DNA of 64,000 bases from Rubrivivax albus (GTDB lineage Bacteria > Pseudomonadota > Gammaproteobacteria > Burkholderiales > Burkholderiaceae_C), in the NCBI RefSeq assembly GCF_004016515.1, contig NZ_SACT01000002.1, positions 744,001 through 808,000 on the forward strand. Direction: 5' to 3'. Below the pieces are notes generated by a model that was given only the letters and a program-made list of their open reading frames with translations, had not been told where the DNA came from and made no database searches. The first letter of the stretch is position 1; every line of letters begins with the position of its first letter. Shown piece after piece: positions 29,158 through 37,221 of this stretch. A program made the position numbers and the translations under genes.

Positions 29158-30228
29158 ATGTTCCTGCGCACTCTGTCCCCCCGCCTGTCGTTGACGTTCG
29201 CCGCCCTGGCTGGCGCCGCCCTGCTGGCCGCCTGTGGCAAGGCCGAGGAGCCGGCCCCGGCGCCGGCGCCCACCGCCACCCCGGTGGCCGCCGCCTGCGG
29301 CAAGGTCACGGTGGCCAACATGAACTGGCAGTCGGCCGAGGTGCTGGCGCAGATCGACGCCTTCATCCTGGGCAAGGGCTACGGCTGCGAGGTTGAACTG
29401 GTGCCGGGTGACACGATGCCGACGCTGACGTCGATGATGGAGAAGGGCGAGCCCGACGTGGCCCCCGAGGCCTGGATCAACGCCGTGCGCGACCCGCTGG
29501 ACGCCGCGGTCAAGGAAGGCCGCCTGCACTACGCCGCGGAGTCACTGAAGGACGGTGGCGTCGAAGGCTGGTGGATCCCGAAGTACGTGGCCGACGCCAA
29601 CCCCGGCATCAAGACCATCGACGACGCACTGAAGCACCCGGAGCTGTTCCCTGCACCTGAGGCCAAGGGCAAGGGCGCTGTGCACAACTGCCCGTCGGGC
29701 TGGAACTGCCAGATCACCACCGGCAACGCCTTCAAGGCCTGGGACGCGAAGAAGAAGGGCTTCGTGCTGGTGGACACCGGCTCGGCCGCCGGCCTGGACG
29801 GCTCGATCGCCAAGGCCTACGAGCGCAAGGAAGGCTGGCTGGGCTACTACTGGGCGCCGACCTCCATCCTCGGCAAGTACGAGATGGTCAAGCTCGACGC
29901 CGGCGTGCCGCACGATGACGCCGCGTGGAAGGCCTGCAACTCCAAGACCGAGTGCGACAAGCCGCAGAAGAACGACTGGGCCAGCGCCGAGGTCTTCACC
30001 GTGATCACCGACCGCTTCCAGAAGGCCGGCGGCCCGGCGGTGGAATACCTGGCCAAGCGCAGCTGGGGCAACGACACCGTCAACGGCCTGCTGGCGTGGA
30101 TGAGCGACAACCAGGCCACCGGCGAGGACGGCGCACGCCACTTCCTGAAGACGCAGCCCGAGGTCTGGGAAGCCTGGGTGAGCAAGGACGTGGCCGACAA
30201 GGTGCGTGCCGCCCTGGACGCCGCCTGA
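29158..30228 (+). CDS. proX: Glycine betaine/proline-type ABC transporter binding lipoprotein
   Basis: 356 residues of the OpuAC/ProX family. A lipobox (LLAACGK) makes it a lipoprotein, followed by a short Pro/Ala linker and the binding domain from CGKVTVANMNWQSAEV to the end. Several Trp residues (e.g. GGVEGWWIP, GYYWAP, KRSWGND) could form the aromatic cage that holds quaternary ammonium groups. GGAGA lies before the ATG. It leads an operon with the permease (16 bases downstream) and ATPase; binding protein first is a different order from E. coli proVWX. Ligand identity (betaine, proline betaine or choline) is not decided. Confidence 0.9.
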   Translation: MFLRTLSPRLSLTFAALAGAALLAACGKAEEPAPAPAPTATPVAAACGKVTVANMNWQSAEVLAQIDAFILGKGYGCEVELVPGDTMPTLTSMMEKGEPDVAPEAWINAVRDPLDAAVKEGRLHYAAESLKDGGVEGWWIPKYVADANPGIKTIDDALKHPELFPAPEAKGKGAVHNCPSGWNCQITTGNAFKAWDAKKKGFVLVDTGSAAGLDGSIAKAYERKEGWLGYYWAPTSILGKYEMVKLDAGVPHDDAAWKACNSKTECDKPQKNDWASAEVFTVITDRFQKAGGPAVEYLAKRSWGNDTVNGLLAWMSDNQATGEDGARHFLKTQPEVWEAWVSKDVADKVRAALDAA

Positions 30229-30244
30229 CCGCGGCGGCGCCGGC

Positions 30245-31132
30245 ATGAGCTGGTTCGAGGATTTCCCGGCGCTGGGCGCGGAAACGCTCAGCGCGCTGCG
30301 CCGCGCGATCGACGGCGCCTTTCGCAGCTTCACGCGTGAATACGGCGAAGTGCTCGAGCGACTGTTCGACCCGCTGCGCGAGTTCCTGCTGTTCAGCGAG
30401 CGGCTGCTGACGCAGTCGCCCTGGCCGGTGGTGATCGGCGTCATCGCGCTGATCGCCTGGTTCGCGTCGCGCTCGTGGAAGATCGTCGTCGGCACGGTGG
30501 TCACGCTGATGGCCATCGGCCTGTTCGGCATGTGGGACGACACCATGAAGACGGTGTCGATGATCTTCGTCTGCACCGTGGTGGCGCTGGTGCTGGGCGT
30601 GCCCATCGGCGTGCTGGCCAGCCGGTCCGACCGCCTGCAGCGCCTGATCACGCCGGCGCTGGACGTGATGCAGACCATGCCCAGCTTCGTCTACCTGATC
30701 CCGGTGGTGATGCTGCTGGGCATCGGCCGCGTGCCGGGCGTCATTGCGGTGGTGATCTACGCCATCCCGCCGGTGATCCGCTTCACCAACCTGGGCATCC
30801 GCCTGGTGGACAAGGACCTGCTGGAAGCCGCCGACGCCTTCGGCAGTTCCACCTGGCAGCGCTTGAGCAAGGTGCAGATGCCGCTGGCCCTGCCCACCAT
30901 CATGGCCGGCATCAACCAGACCATCATGCTGTCGCTGGCGATGGTGGTGATCGCGTCGATGATCGGCGTGCAGGGCCTGGGCCAGCCGGTGCTCAAGGCG
31001 ATCTCGAACCAGTACTTCACGATGGGCATCCTCAACGGCCTGGCCATCGTGGGCATCGCGATCATCTTCGACCGCGTCTCGCAGGCCTACGGCAAGCGGC
31101 TGCAGCGGCACCTGGAGGTCCAGCATGGCTGA
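30245..31132 (+). CDS. proW: Glycine betaine/proline-type ABC transporter permease
   Basis: 295 residues, an inner-membrane permease of the ProW/OpuAB type. The N-terminal 50 residues are amphipathic; hydrophobic helices start near PWPVVIGVIALIAWF. The permease-ATPase coupling loop EAADAFGSSTWQRLSKVQMPLALPTIMAGINQ and the upstream LDVMQTMPSFVYLIPVVMLLGIG are strongly conserved. I used the ATG at 30245; an earlier in-frame codon lies inside the binding-protein gene. It overlaps the ATPase gene by 8 bases. Confidence 0.92.
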   Translation: MSWFEDFPALGAETLSALRRAIDGAFRSFTREYGEVLERLFDPLREFLLFSERLLTQSPWPVVIGVIALIAWFASRSWKIVVGTVVTLMAIGLFGMWDDTMKTVSMIFVCTVVALVLGVPIGVLASRSDRLQRLITPALDVMQTMPSFVYLIPVVMLLGIGRVPGVIAVVIYAIPPVIRFTNLGIRLVDKDLLEAADAFGSSTWQRLSKVQMPLALPTIMAGINQTIMLSLAMVVIASMIGVQGLGQPVLKAISNQYFTMGILNGLAIVGIAIIFDRVSQAYGKRLQRHLEVQHG

Positions 31133-32237
31133 AGCCGTCCTGCGAGCCGACCAGGAGGCGCCCGCCCCCGCAGCGGCGGCCGAATCCTCGGCCACCGGCA
31201 TCTCCATCCGCCACCTCTACAAGATCTTCGGCCCGACGCCGGAGAAGTTCCTCGACGCCGTGCGCGACGGCATGAGCAAGCAGGAACTGCGCGACACCCA
31301 CGGCCACGTGCTGGGCCTGCGCGACATCTCCATCGAGATGCCGCCGGCCGGCATCCAGGTGGTGATGGGCCTGTCGGGCTCGGGCAAGAGCACGCTGATC
31401 CGCCACATCAACCGGCTGATCGATCCCACCGCCGGCGAGGTGATGGTGCAGGTGGACGGCCGCGAGGTGGATGTCGTCCAGATGGACGCCATGGCCCTGC
31501 GCCAGTTCCGGCGCACGCAGACGGCCATGGTGTTCCAGAAGTTCGCGCTCTTCCCGCACATGACGGTGCAGGAGAACACCGAGTACGGCCTGGCGGTGCA
31601 GGGCGTGCCGCGCGCCGAGCGCACCAAGCGCGCGACGCGCTGGATCGAACGCGTGGGCCTGGCCGGCTATGGCGAGCACTACCCCAACCAGCTCTCCGGC
31701 GGCATGCAGCAGCGCGTGGGCCTGGCGCGCGCGCTGACCAACGACGCACCCATCCTGCTGATGGACGAGGCCTTCTCGGCGCTGGACCCGCTGATCCGCA
31801 GCGACATGCAGAGCGTGCTGCTGGACCTGCAGCAGGAGATCGGCAAGACCATCGTCTTCATCACCCACGACCTCGACGAGGCGCTGCGCCTGGGCGACCG
31901 CATCGCCATCCTGCGCGACGGCGAGGTGGTGCAGCAGGGCACCGGCCAGCAGATCGTGCTCAAGCCGGCCGACGACTACATCAGCAACTTCGTCAAGGAC
32001 GTGAACCGCGGCCGCGTGGTCCGCTGCCGCACGCTGATGACGGCCGGTGCGCCCGTGGAAGGGCCCACCGTGGACCCCGGGCTGGTGATCGAGGAAGCCG
32101 CGCGCCTGCTCAGCGCCGAGAACCGCGAGGCGGCCAACGTGGTCAACGCCAAGGGCAAGCACCTGGGCGTGATCACGATGAGCGATGTGATCGCGGCGAT
32201 GGTGCCGCCGGCGACGGAGCCGACCGCGGCCGGCTGA
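31125..32237 (+). CDS. proV: Glycine betaine/proline-type ABC transporter ATPase
   Basis: 370 residues, ProV type. Walker A GLSGSGKST (82-90), Q-loop MVFQKFAL, signature LSGGMQQR and Walker B ILLMDEAF are all intact. An N-terminal extension of about 25 Ala/Pro-rich residues precedes the domain. After the ATPase core comes a CBS-like C-terminal region (about 300-362; KGKHLGVITMSDV), which in OpuA senses ionic strength; here it looks shorter than two full CBS repeats. The start overlaps the permease by 8 bases. It energises osmoprotectant import. Confidence 0.93.
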   Translation: MAEAVLRADQEAPAPAAAAESSATGISIRHLYKIFGPTPEKFLDAVRDGMSKQELRDTHGHVLGLRDISIEMPPAGIQVVMGLSGSGKSTLIRHINRLIDPTAGEVMVQVDGREVDVVQMDAMALRQFRRTQTAMVFQKFALFPHMTVQENTEYGLAVQGVPRAERTKRATRWIERVGLAGYGEHYPNQLSGGMQQRVGLARALTNDAPILLMDEAFSALDPLIRSDMQSVLLDLQQEIGKTIVFITHDLDEALRLGDRIAILRDGEVVQQGTGQQIVLKPADDYISNFVKDVNRGRVVRCRTLMTAGAPVEGPTVDPGLVIEEAARLLSAENREAANVVNAKGKHLGVITMSDVIAAMVPPATEPTAAG

Positions 32238-32269
32238 GCGCAGCGGTCAGCGCGCGCGGTCGGCGGCGT

Positions 32270-32611
32270 TCATTCGCCGCGCACCGGCGCATCGGCCAGC
32301 CGGTAGATGCTGGCGTTGAGATGCTCGGCCACCGCGCGGATGTCGGCCGCATTCCAGCCCAGCTTCGCGCGCGCCTGCCAAGCGCCCACCTGGCCCAGCA
32401 GGCTGGCCCAGTCCTGCACCACGCGCTTGTCGCGCCAGTGCATCTGCGTCGTGTGGCAGGCGATGCAGTGGGTCTCGTAGAGCAGCCGGCCGCGGTCCGG
32501 CGGCGGGCTCTGCGCCAGCGCCGAGGTGGCAGGCAGCAGGATGGACAGGACGACGAGCGCCGTCCAGGCCATTCGCCGGGACCGCGGGACGGGAGCAATG
32601 CTTGCGGGCAT
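32270..32611 (-). CDS. Small exported mono-haem c-type cytochrome
   Basis: 113 residues: a signal peptide (MAWTALVVLSILLPATSALAQ, possibly preceded by 13 extra residues), then one haem motif, HCIACHT. The single mature-region Met is only three residues beyond the motif, so a usual distal Met ligand is missing and a His (MHW or AEHLN) may serve. QMHWRDKRVVQDW resembles a small Burkholderiales cytochrome family of unknown role. The gene is convergent with proV and divergent from the ProQ-family gene. Which ATG is used is uncertain because neither has a good ribosome site. Confidence 0.8.
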   Translation of the reverse strand: MPASIAPVPRSRRMAWTALVVLSILLPATSALAQSPPPDRGRLLYETHCIACHTTQMHWRDKRVVQDWASLLGQVGAWQARAKLGWNAADIRAVAEHLNASIYRLADAPVRGE

Positions 32612-32691
32612 GCCCGCACTGTAGTCCCGCGCTGGACCCTGTGCACACGCAGCGGCGACAATCGCGGCCCCACTGTCCTGTCCTGCCCGTG

Positions 32692-33756
32692 ATGTCCGAT
32701 CCTGCCGTGCCACCGAACGACGCCCCGACCCCGCCCGCCGAGGTCCCTGCCGGGGTGTCGGCCGATGCGCCGCAGGACGTTGCCGCCGCGGCCATGCCGA
32801 TGGAGATTCTGGCGCCGGCCGAGGCGGAGGCGACACCCCTGGACGCAGCGGTGGGGCAGCTGCCCGCCGAGGCGTCCGCGCCCGTCGAGGCACCGGCCCC
32901 GACGCCGCCCGGCATGAGCCCCGCTGCCTGCGGCGCCAGGCTCGCCGAGCTGTTCCCGGCGCTGTTCGGCACCGAAGGCCCGCCCAAGCCGATCAAGCTG
33001 CGCATCCACGTGGACCTGCAGGCGCGGGCTCCCGGCGTGTTCTCGCGCCGCGTGCTCGGCCCCTTCTTCGCGCGCTACACCACCAGCAATGCGTACCTGA
33101 AGGTGCTGAGCACGGCCACCGAGCGCTTCGACCTCGATGGCCAGCCTGCCGGCGAGGTCACCGAGGAGCATCGCAGTGCCGCGGTGGCGGAACTGGCCCG
33201 GCGCCGCGAGATCGCGATCGCCAAACGGGCCGCGGAACGCGGCACCGGCCGCGCGGGTGCACAGGGCCGGGCCGGCGCGCCCGCGGGCGAGACCGCGGAG
33301 CGCGCAGGCGGTGAACGGTCTCGCCCCGAGCGCGGGCCGCGTCGTGACGGGCAGCACGAGGGGCAACGCCATGGCCAGCGCGCAGGCGAGCGCGGCAGTG
33401 ATCGTGGCGCCCATCGCGGTGCCGGGCGTGACGACCGCCCCCCACGCCCGCCGCGCGACGGTCGCCCAGATCGCCGTCGCGATGACGGCCCCCGCGGCAG
33501 CGCGGGCAGGCCGCCGCGCGCGGACCGGCCCGACCGCCGGCCCGATGCCCGCCCGGCCCAACGCCCCGCGCCGGCCGCCGAAGCGCCGGAGCCGCAGGAC
33601 CCCGCGCAGCGCGAGCGCGCGCTGCTGCTGCGCCAGTTCGAGTCCAGTCCGCTGACCAAGGCCAACTTCTGCGTGCTCAAGCGCATCAGCGAGGCCGATC
33701 TCGACGCGCAGCTGGACGTGGCGCGGCGCGAACGCGCGGAGCGTCACAAGCGCTGA
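32692..33756 (+). CDS. ProQ/FinO-family RNA-binding protein with Arg/Gly-rich region
   Basis: 354 residues. A Pro/Ala-rich disordered leader (1-78) precedes a ProQ/FinO domain (about 80-175: ARLAELFPALFGTEGPPKPIKLRIHVDL, FFARYTTSNAYLKVL, RFDLDGQPAGEVT). A long Arg/Gly/Asp/Pro-rich segment (about 183-318) follows, then a conserved C-terminus (LLLRQFESSPLTKANFCVLKRISEADLDAQL). FinO-domain proteins bind structured sRNAs and mRNA 3' ends. The RG-rich block is unusually long compared with E. coli ProQ (232 residues in all) and could add RNA affinity or drive condensation. The ATG at 32692 has no strong Shine-Dalgarno. Confidence 0.87.
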   Translation: MSDPAVPPNDAPTPPAEVPAGVSADAPQDVAAAAMPMEILAPAEAEATPLDAAVGQLPAEASAPVEAPAPTPPGMSPAACGARLAELFPALFGTEGPPKPIKLRIHVDLQARAPGVFSRRVLGPFFARYTTSNAYLKVLSTATERFDLDGQPAGEVTEEHRSAAVAELARRREIAIAKRAAERGTGRAGAQGRAGAPAGETAERAGGERSRPERGPRRDGQHEGQRHGQRAGERGSDRGAHRGAGRDDRPPRPPRDGRPDRRRDDGPRGSAGRPPRADRPDRRPDARPAQRPAPAAEAPEPQDPAQRERALLLRQFESSPLTKANFCVLKRISEADLDAQLDVARRERAERHKR

Positions 33757-33802
33757 TGCCCCGGCGCCGCAGGCGCGTCGCCGTGAGGCCGACAATCGTG
33801 GG

Positions 33803-35719
33803 GTGAGTCCCTCCCCGCCACGCGTGCTGTCGTTCATCGCCCCGATGACGCAGCTCAACACGCCCTACCCGTCCACCGCCTACCTCACCGGCTTCCTGCG
33901 CAGCCGCGGCGTGCCCGCGGCGCAGGCCGACCTGGCGCTGGCGCTGGCGCTGGAACTGCTCTCGCCGGCGGGGCTGGATGCGCTGAAGGCAGCGATCGAC
34001 GCGCAGCCCGCACCCGGGCCGCTGTCGCGCGGCTTCGTCGAGGCCTTCGACGCTTGCCGCGCCGCCATCGGCCCGGCAATCGCCTTCCTGCAGGGGCGCG
34101 ACCCGACGCTGGCGCACCGCATCGCCGGCCGGGCCTTCCTGCCGGAGGGGCCGCGCTTCGCGGTGCTGGACGCCTACGGGCCTCCCGACGCAGGCGACGA
34201 CGAAGGCGACGACCCGCTGGCCTGGGCCTTCGGCAGCCTGGGCGTGCAGGACCGGGCGCGCCACCTCGCCACGCTGTTCCTCAACGACCTGGCCGACGTC
34301 ATCCGCGAGGCGGCCGACCCACGCTTCGAGTTCGTGCGCTACGCCGAGCGGCTGGCGATGAGCCAGCCGAGCTTCGACCCGCTGGCCGACGCCCTGGCGG
34401 CACCGCCCAACCTGGTGGACGGCACGCTGCAGCGCCTGGTAACGGACGCCCTGGCCCGCCATTCGCCGCAGGTGGTGCTGGTATCAGTGCCGTTCCCCGG
34501 CGCGGTTTTCGCGGCCTTCCGCATCGCGCAGGCGGTGAAGGCCAAGGACCCCGACATCGTCACCGTGCTCGGCGGTGGCTACGTGAACACCGAGCTGCGC
34601 GAACTGGCCGAACCGCGCGTGTTCGACTTCTTCGACTTCGTCACGCTGGACGCCGGCGAGCGGCCGCTGCTGGCGCTGCTGGAACACCTGCAGGGCCAAC
34701 GCGGCGCCAGCCGCCTGGTGCGCACCTTCACCCGCATCGACGGCACGGTGCGCTACCTGAACCTGGCCGAGCCCGACATCCCGTTCGCCGAGGCCGGCAC
34801 GCCCACCTGGGACGGCCTGCCGCTGGACCGCTACCTGAGCCTGCTGGACATGCTCAACCCCATGCACCGGCTGTGGAGCGACGGGCGCTGGAACAAGCTG
34901 ACGGTGGCGCACGGCTGCTACTGGAAGCAGTGCAGCTTCTGCGACGTGGGGCTGGACTACATCGGCCGCTACGACGCGGCCACCGCCGAGACCCTGGCCG
35001 ACCGCATCGAGGCCATCGTCGCCGAGACCGGTCAGACCGGCTTCCACTTCGTCGACGAGGCGGCACCGCCGAAGTCGCTGAAGGCGCTGGCGGCGGAGCT
35101 GCAGCGGCGCCGGCTGGCCATCAGCTGGTGGGGCAACGTGCGCTTCGAGAAGACGTTCACCCCGCAGCTGTGCGAGCAGCTGGCCGACAGTGGCTGCATC
35201 GCCATCAGCGGCGGGCTGGAGGTGGCGTCCGACCGCCTGCTGGCGCTGATGAAGAAGGGCGTCACCGTGGACCAGGCCGCGCGCGTGACCAAGGCCTTCA
35301 GCGACGCCGGTATCCTGGTGCACGCCTACCTGATGTACGGCTTCCCGACGCAGACGCTGCAGGAGACCGTGGACGCGCTGGAGACGGTGCGCCAGCTGTT
35401 CGCCGAAGGCTGCCTCCACAGCGGCTTCTGGCACCGCTTCGCCTGCACCGTGCATTCGCCGGTGGGGCTGCACCCGGCACAGTACGGCGTCACGCTGCGC
35501 CCGTTGCCGCCCGGCAGCTTCGCGAAGAACGACGTCGCCTTCGACGACCCCACCGGCACCGACCACGACGCGCTGGGCCCGGGGCTGAAGAAGGCGGTCT
35601 ACAACTTCATGCACGGCATCGGGCTGGACGAGGACGTGCGCGCCTGGTTCGACTTCCCGGTCCCCAAGGCGCGCGTGGGGCGGCAGCGCATCGCGCGTGC
35701 GCTGGCGGCGCCGCGCTGA
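33803..35719 (+). CDS. B12-binding-type radical SAM protein
   Basis: 638 residues. The central region resembles a cobalamin-binding Rossmann domain (about 215-295: VVLVSVPFPGAVFAAFRIAQAVK, VLGGGYVNTEL) and is followed by a radical SAM barrel whose cluster cysteines are Cys372, Cys377 and Cys380 (CYWKQCSFC). The spacing is C-x4-C-x2-C, not the usual C-x3-C-x2-C. Later barrel segments (FHFVDEAAPP, ISGGLEVASDRLLALMKKGV, AYLMYGFPTQT) are typical. The GTG start at 33803 is the longest; an ATG at 33845 is possible. The substrate is unknown. The APH-like/ATPase gene follows 13 bases downstream, on the same strand. Confidence 0.85.
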   Translation: MSPSPPRVLSFIAPMTQLNTPYPSTAYLTGFLRSRGVPAAQADLALALALELLSPAGLDALKAAIDAQPAPGPLSRGFVEAFDACRAAIGPAIAFLQGRDPTLAHRIAGRAFLPEGPRFAVLDAYGPPDAGDDEGDDPLAWAFGSLGVQDRARHLATLFLNDLADVIREAADPRFEFVRYAERLAMSQPSFDPLADALAAPPNLVDGTLQRLVTDALARHSPQVVLVSVPFPGAVFAAFRIAQAVKAKDPDIVTVLGGGYVNTELRELAEPRVFDFFDFVTLDAGERPLLALLEHLQGQRGASRLVRTFTRIDGTVRYLNLAEPDIPFAEAGTPTWDGLPLDRYLSLLDMLNPMHRLWSDGRWNKLTVAHGCYWKQCSFCDVGLDYIGRYDAATAETLADRIEAIVAETGQTGFHFVDEAAPPKSLKALAAELQRRRLAISWWGNVRFEKTFTPQLCEQLADSGCIAISGGLEVASDRLLALMKKGVTVDQAARVTKAFSDAGILVHAYLMYGFPTQTLQETVDALETVRQLFAEGCLHSGFWHRFACTVHSPVGLHPAQYGVTLRPLPPGSFAKNDVAFDDPTGTDHDALGPGLKKAVYNFMHGIGLDEDVRAWFDFPVPKARVGRQRIARALAAPR

Positions 35720-35732
35720 TGCATACGGCGGG

Positions 35733-37166
35733 ATGAACGACTTCCGGCTGCACCGCACGCACATCTCGTCGCTGCTGTTCGCCGGCGACCAGGTCTTCAA
35801 GTTCAAGCGGCCGGTGAAGCTGCCGTTCGCCGACTTCTCCACGCGCGTGCTGCGCCAGCATTTCTGCGACGAGGAGCTGCGGCTGAACCGCCGCACCGCG
35901 CCCGCGCTGTACCGCGGCGTGGTTCACATCGCAGGCGAGCCGGCGGTGTGGATGCGGCGTTTCGACGAGACACAGCTGTTCCACACGCTCGCCGAGGCCG
36001 GCACGCTGGAAGCGTTGCAGGTGGACGCGCTGGCGCAGGCGGTGGCGGCGTTCCAGGCCACGCTGCCGGCGGTGCACGGGCCGTTCGACGCCGCCGACGT
36101 GGCCACGCGCTGGGCGGCGGCCAACCTGCGGGAACTGCAGGCCCTGCCCGGCACCGCCGAGGTGGCCGGCCCACTGGACGACCTGATCGCCTGGGACGCG
36201 GCACAGGCGGCGGCACTGGCCCCGCTGCTGCGCGAACGGCAGGCGCAGGGTTGCACCGTGGAGGGCCATGGCGACCTGCACCTGGGCAACATCGTCTGGC
36301 ACCACGGCGCGCCGGTGCTCTTCGACGCCCTGGAGTTCGAACCCGAGCTGCGCTGCGGCGACCGCGGCGCCGATCCCGCCTTCACCTTCATGGACCTGCT
36401 GGACCACGGACTGCCGCGGCTGGCCTGGCGTTTCGTCAGCGCCTGGTGCGAGGCCGGCGGCGACCAGGACGCGCTGCCGCTGCTGCACTGGCAGGCCGCC
36501 TACCGCGCTGCGGTGCGCGCCAAGGTGGCGCTGATCGAAGGCCGGGCCGCCGTGGCTGGCCGACGGCTGGCGCTGGCGCGCCGTCTGGCCGCCACACCCC
36601 GGCCCACGCTGTGGCTGACGGCAGGGCTCTCGGGCAGCGGCAAGAGCACGGTGGCGCAGCAGTTGGTGGAGGCCGCCGGTGCCGTGCGCGTGCGCAGCGA
36701 CGTCGAGCGCAAGCGCCTGCACGGCCTGGCGCCCACGGCGCGGCCGGCCGACACGGCGACGCTGTACGGCACCGACGCCACCCTACGCACCTATGCGCGG
36801 CTGAACGCCGTGGCGGCCACGGCGCTGAACAGCGGCGTGTCGGTCATCGTGGATGCCGCGGCCCTGAGGCGCGGTGAGCGCGACACGCTGCGTGCGACCG
36901 CGCAGGCCGCCGGTGCGTGCTTCATGGGCCTGTGGTGCGATGCGCCCGCAGACGTGCTCGCCACGCGCATCGGCCGCCGGCAGGCCGCAGGCACCGACGC
37001 GTCCGACGCCGACACCGCCGTGCTGGCGCTGCAGCAGCGCGTGGCTGAGCGGCCCGCGGCCGACGAAGGCCTGCAGGTGCTGGACACCCGTGGCACGCCG
37101 GCCCAGGTGGCCGCGGCCGTCGAGGCGCTGGTGCGCGAACGCGGCGACGACCCGGCCAGCGCTTGA
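35733..37166 (+). CDS. Bifunctional aminoglycoside-phosphotransferase-like / AAA-type ATP-binding protein
   Basis: 477 residues in two halves. The N-terminal half (about 1-285) is kinase-like, with the catalytic-loop motif EGHGDLHLGNI and the metal-binding FDALEFEPELRCGD. The C-terminal half (about 290-477) is a P-loop kinase domain with Walker A GLSGSGKST and the downstream VRSDVERKRLHGL. This fused family is widespread next to stress genes; its substrate is not known and it should not be read as a resistance gene. It begins 13 bases after the radical SAM stop, so the two probably share a message. Its stop codon lies within the palindrome that precedes the universal stress gene. Confidence 0.88.
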   Translation: MNDFRLHRTHISSLLFAGDQVFKFKRPVKLPFADFSTRVLRQHFCDEELRLNRRTAPALYRGVVHIAGEPAVWMRRFDETQLFHTLAEAGTLEALQVDALAQAVAAFQATLPAVHGPFDAADVATRWAAANLRELQALPGTAEVAGPLDDLIAWDAAQAAALAPLLRERQAQGCTVEGHGDLHLGNIVWHHGAPVLFDALEFEPELRCGDRGADPAFTFMDLLDHGLPRLAWRFVSAWCEAGGDQDALPLLHWQAAYRAAVRAKVALIEGRAAVAGRRLALARRLAATPRPTLWLTAGLSGSGKSTVAQQLVEAAGAVRVRSDVERKRLHGLAPTARPADTATLYGTDATLRTYARLNAVAATALNSGVSVIVDAAALRRGERDTLRATAQAAGACFMGLWCDAPADVLATRIGRRQAAGTDASDADTAVLALQQRVAERPAADEGLQVLDTRGTPAQVAAAVEALVRERGDDPASA

Positions 37167-37176
37167 CATCGGTCAA
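37163..37176. promoter_or_regulatory. CRP/FNR-type palindrome before the universal stress gene
   Basis: TTGACATCGGTCAA, a perfect 5-4-5 inverted repeat. A CATCAT -10-like element at 37198-37203 would put the site centre about 40 bases upstream of transcription start, the class II activator position. It matches the palindrome at 24058-24071. Anaerobic activation of universal stress genes by FNR/ANR relatives is well known in proteobacteria. Confidence 0.6.
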
Positions 37177-37221
37177 CGCGTCGAGAGGCCGGCGCCGCAT
37201 CATGGGCACAGGAGGTGTGCC

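Noticed and set aside
35733..37166. An aminoglycoside resistance gene
   Set aside because: The kinase-like half belongs to a widespread fused phosphotransferase-like/P-loop family found next to housekeeping and stress genes. Nothing indicates antibiotic modification or mobility.
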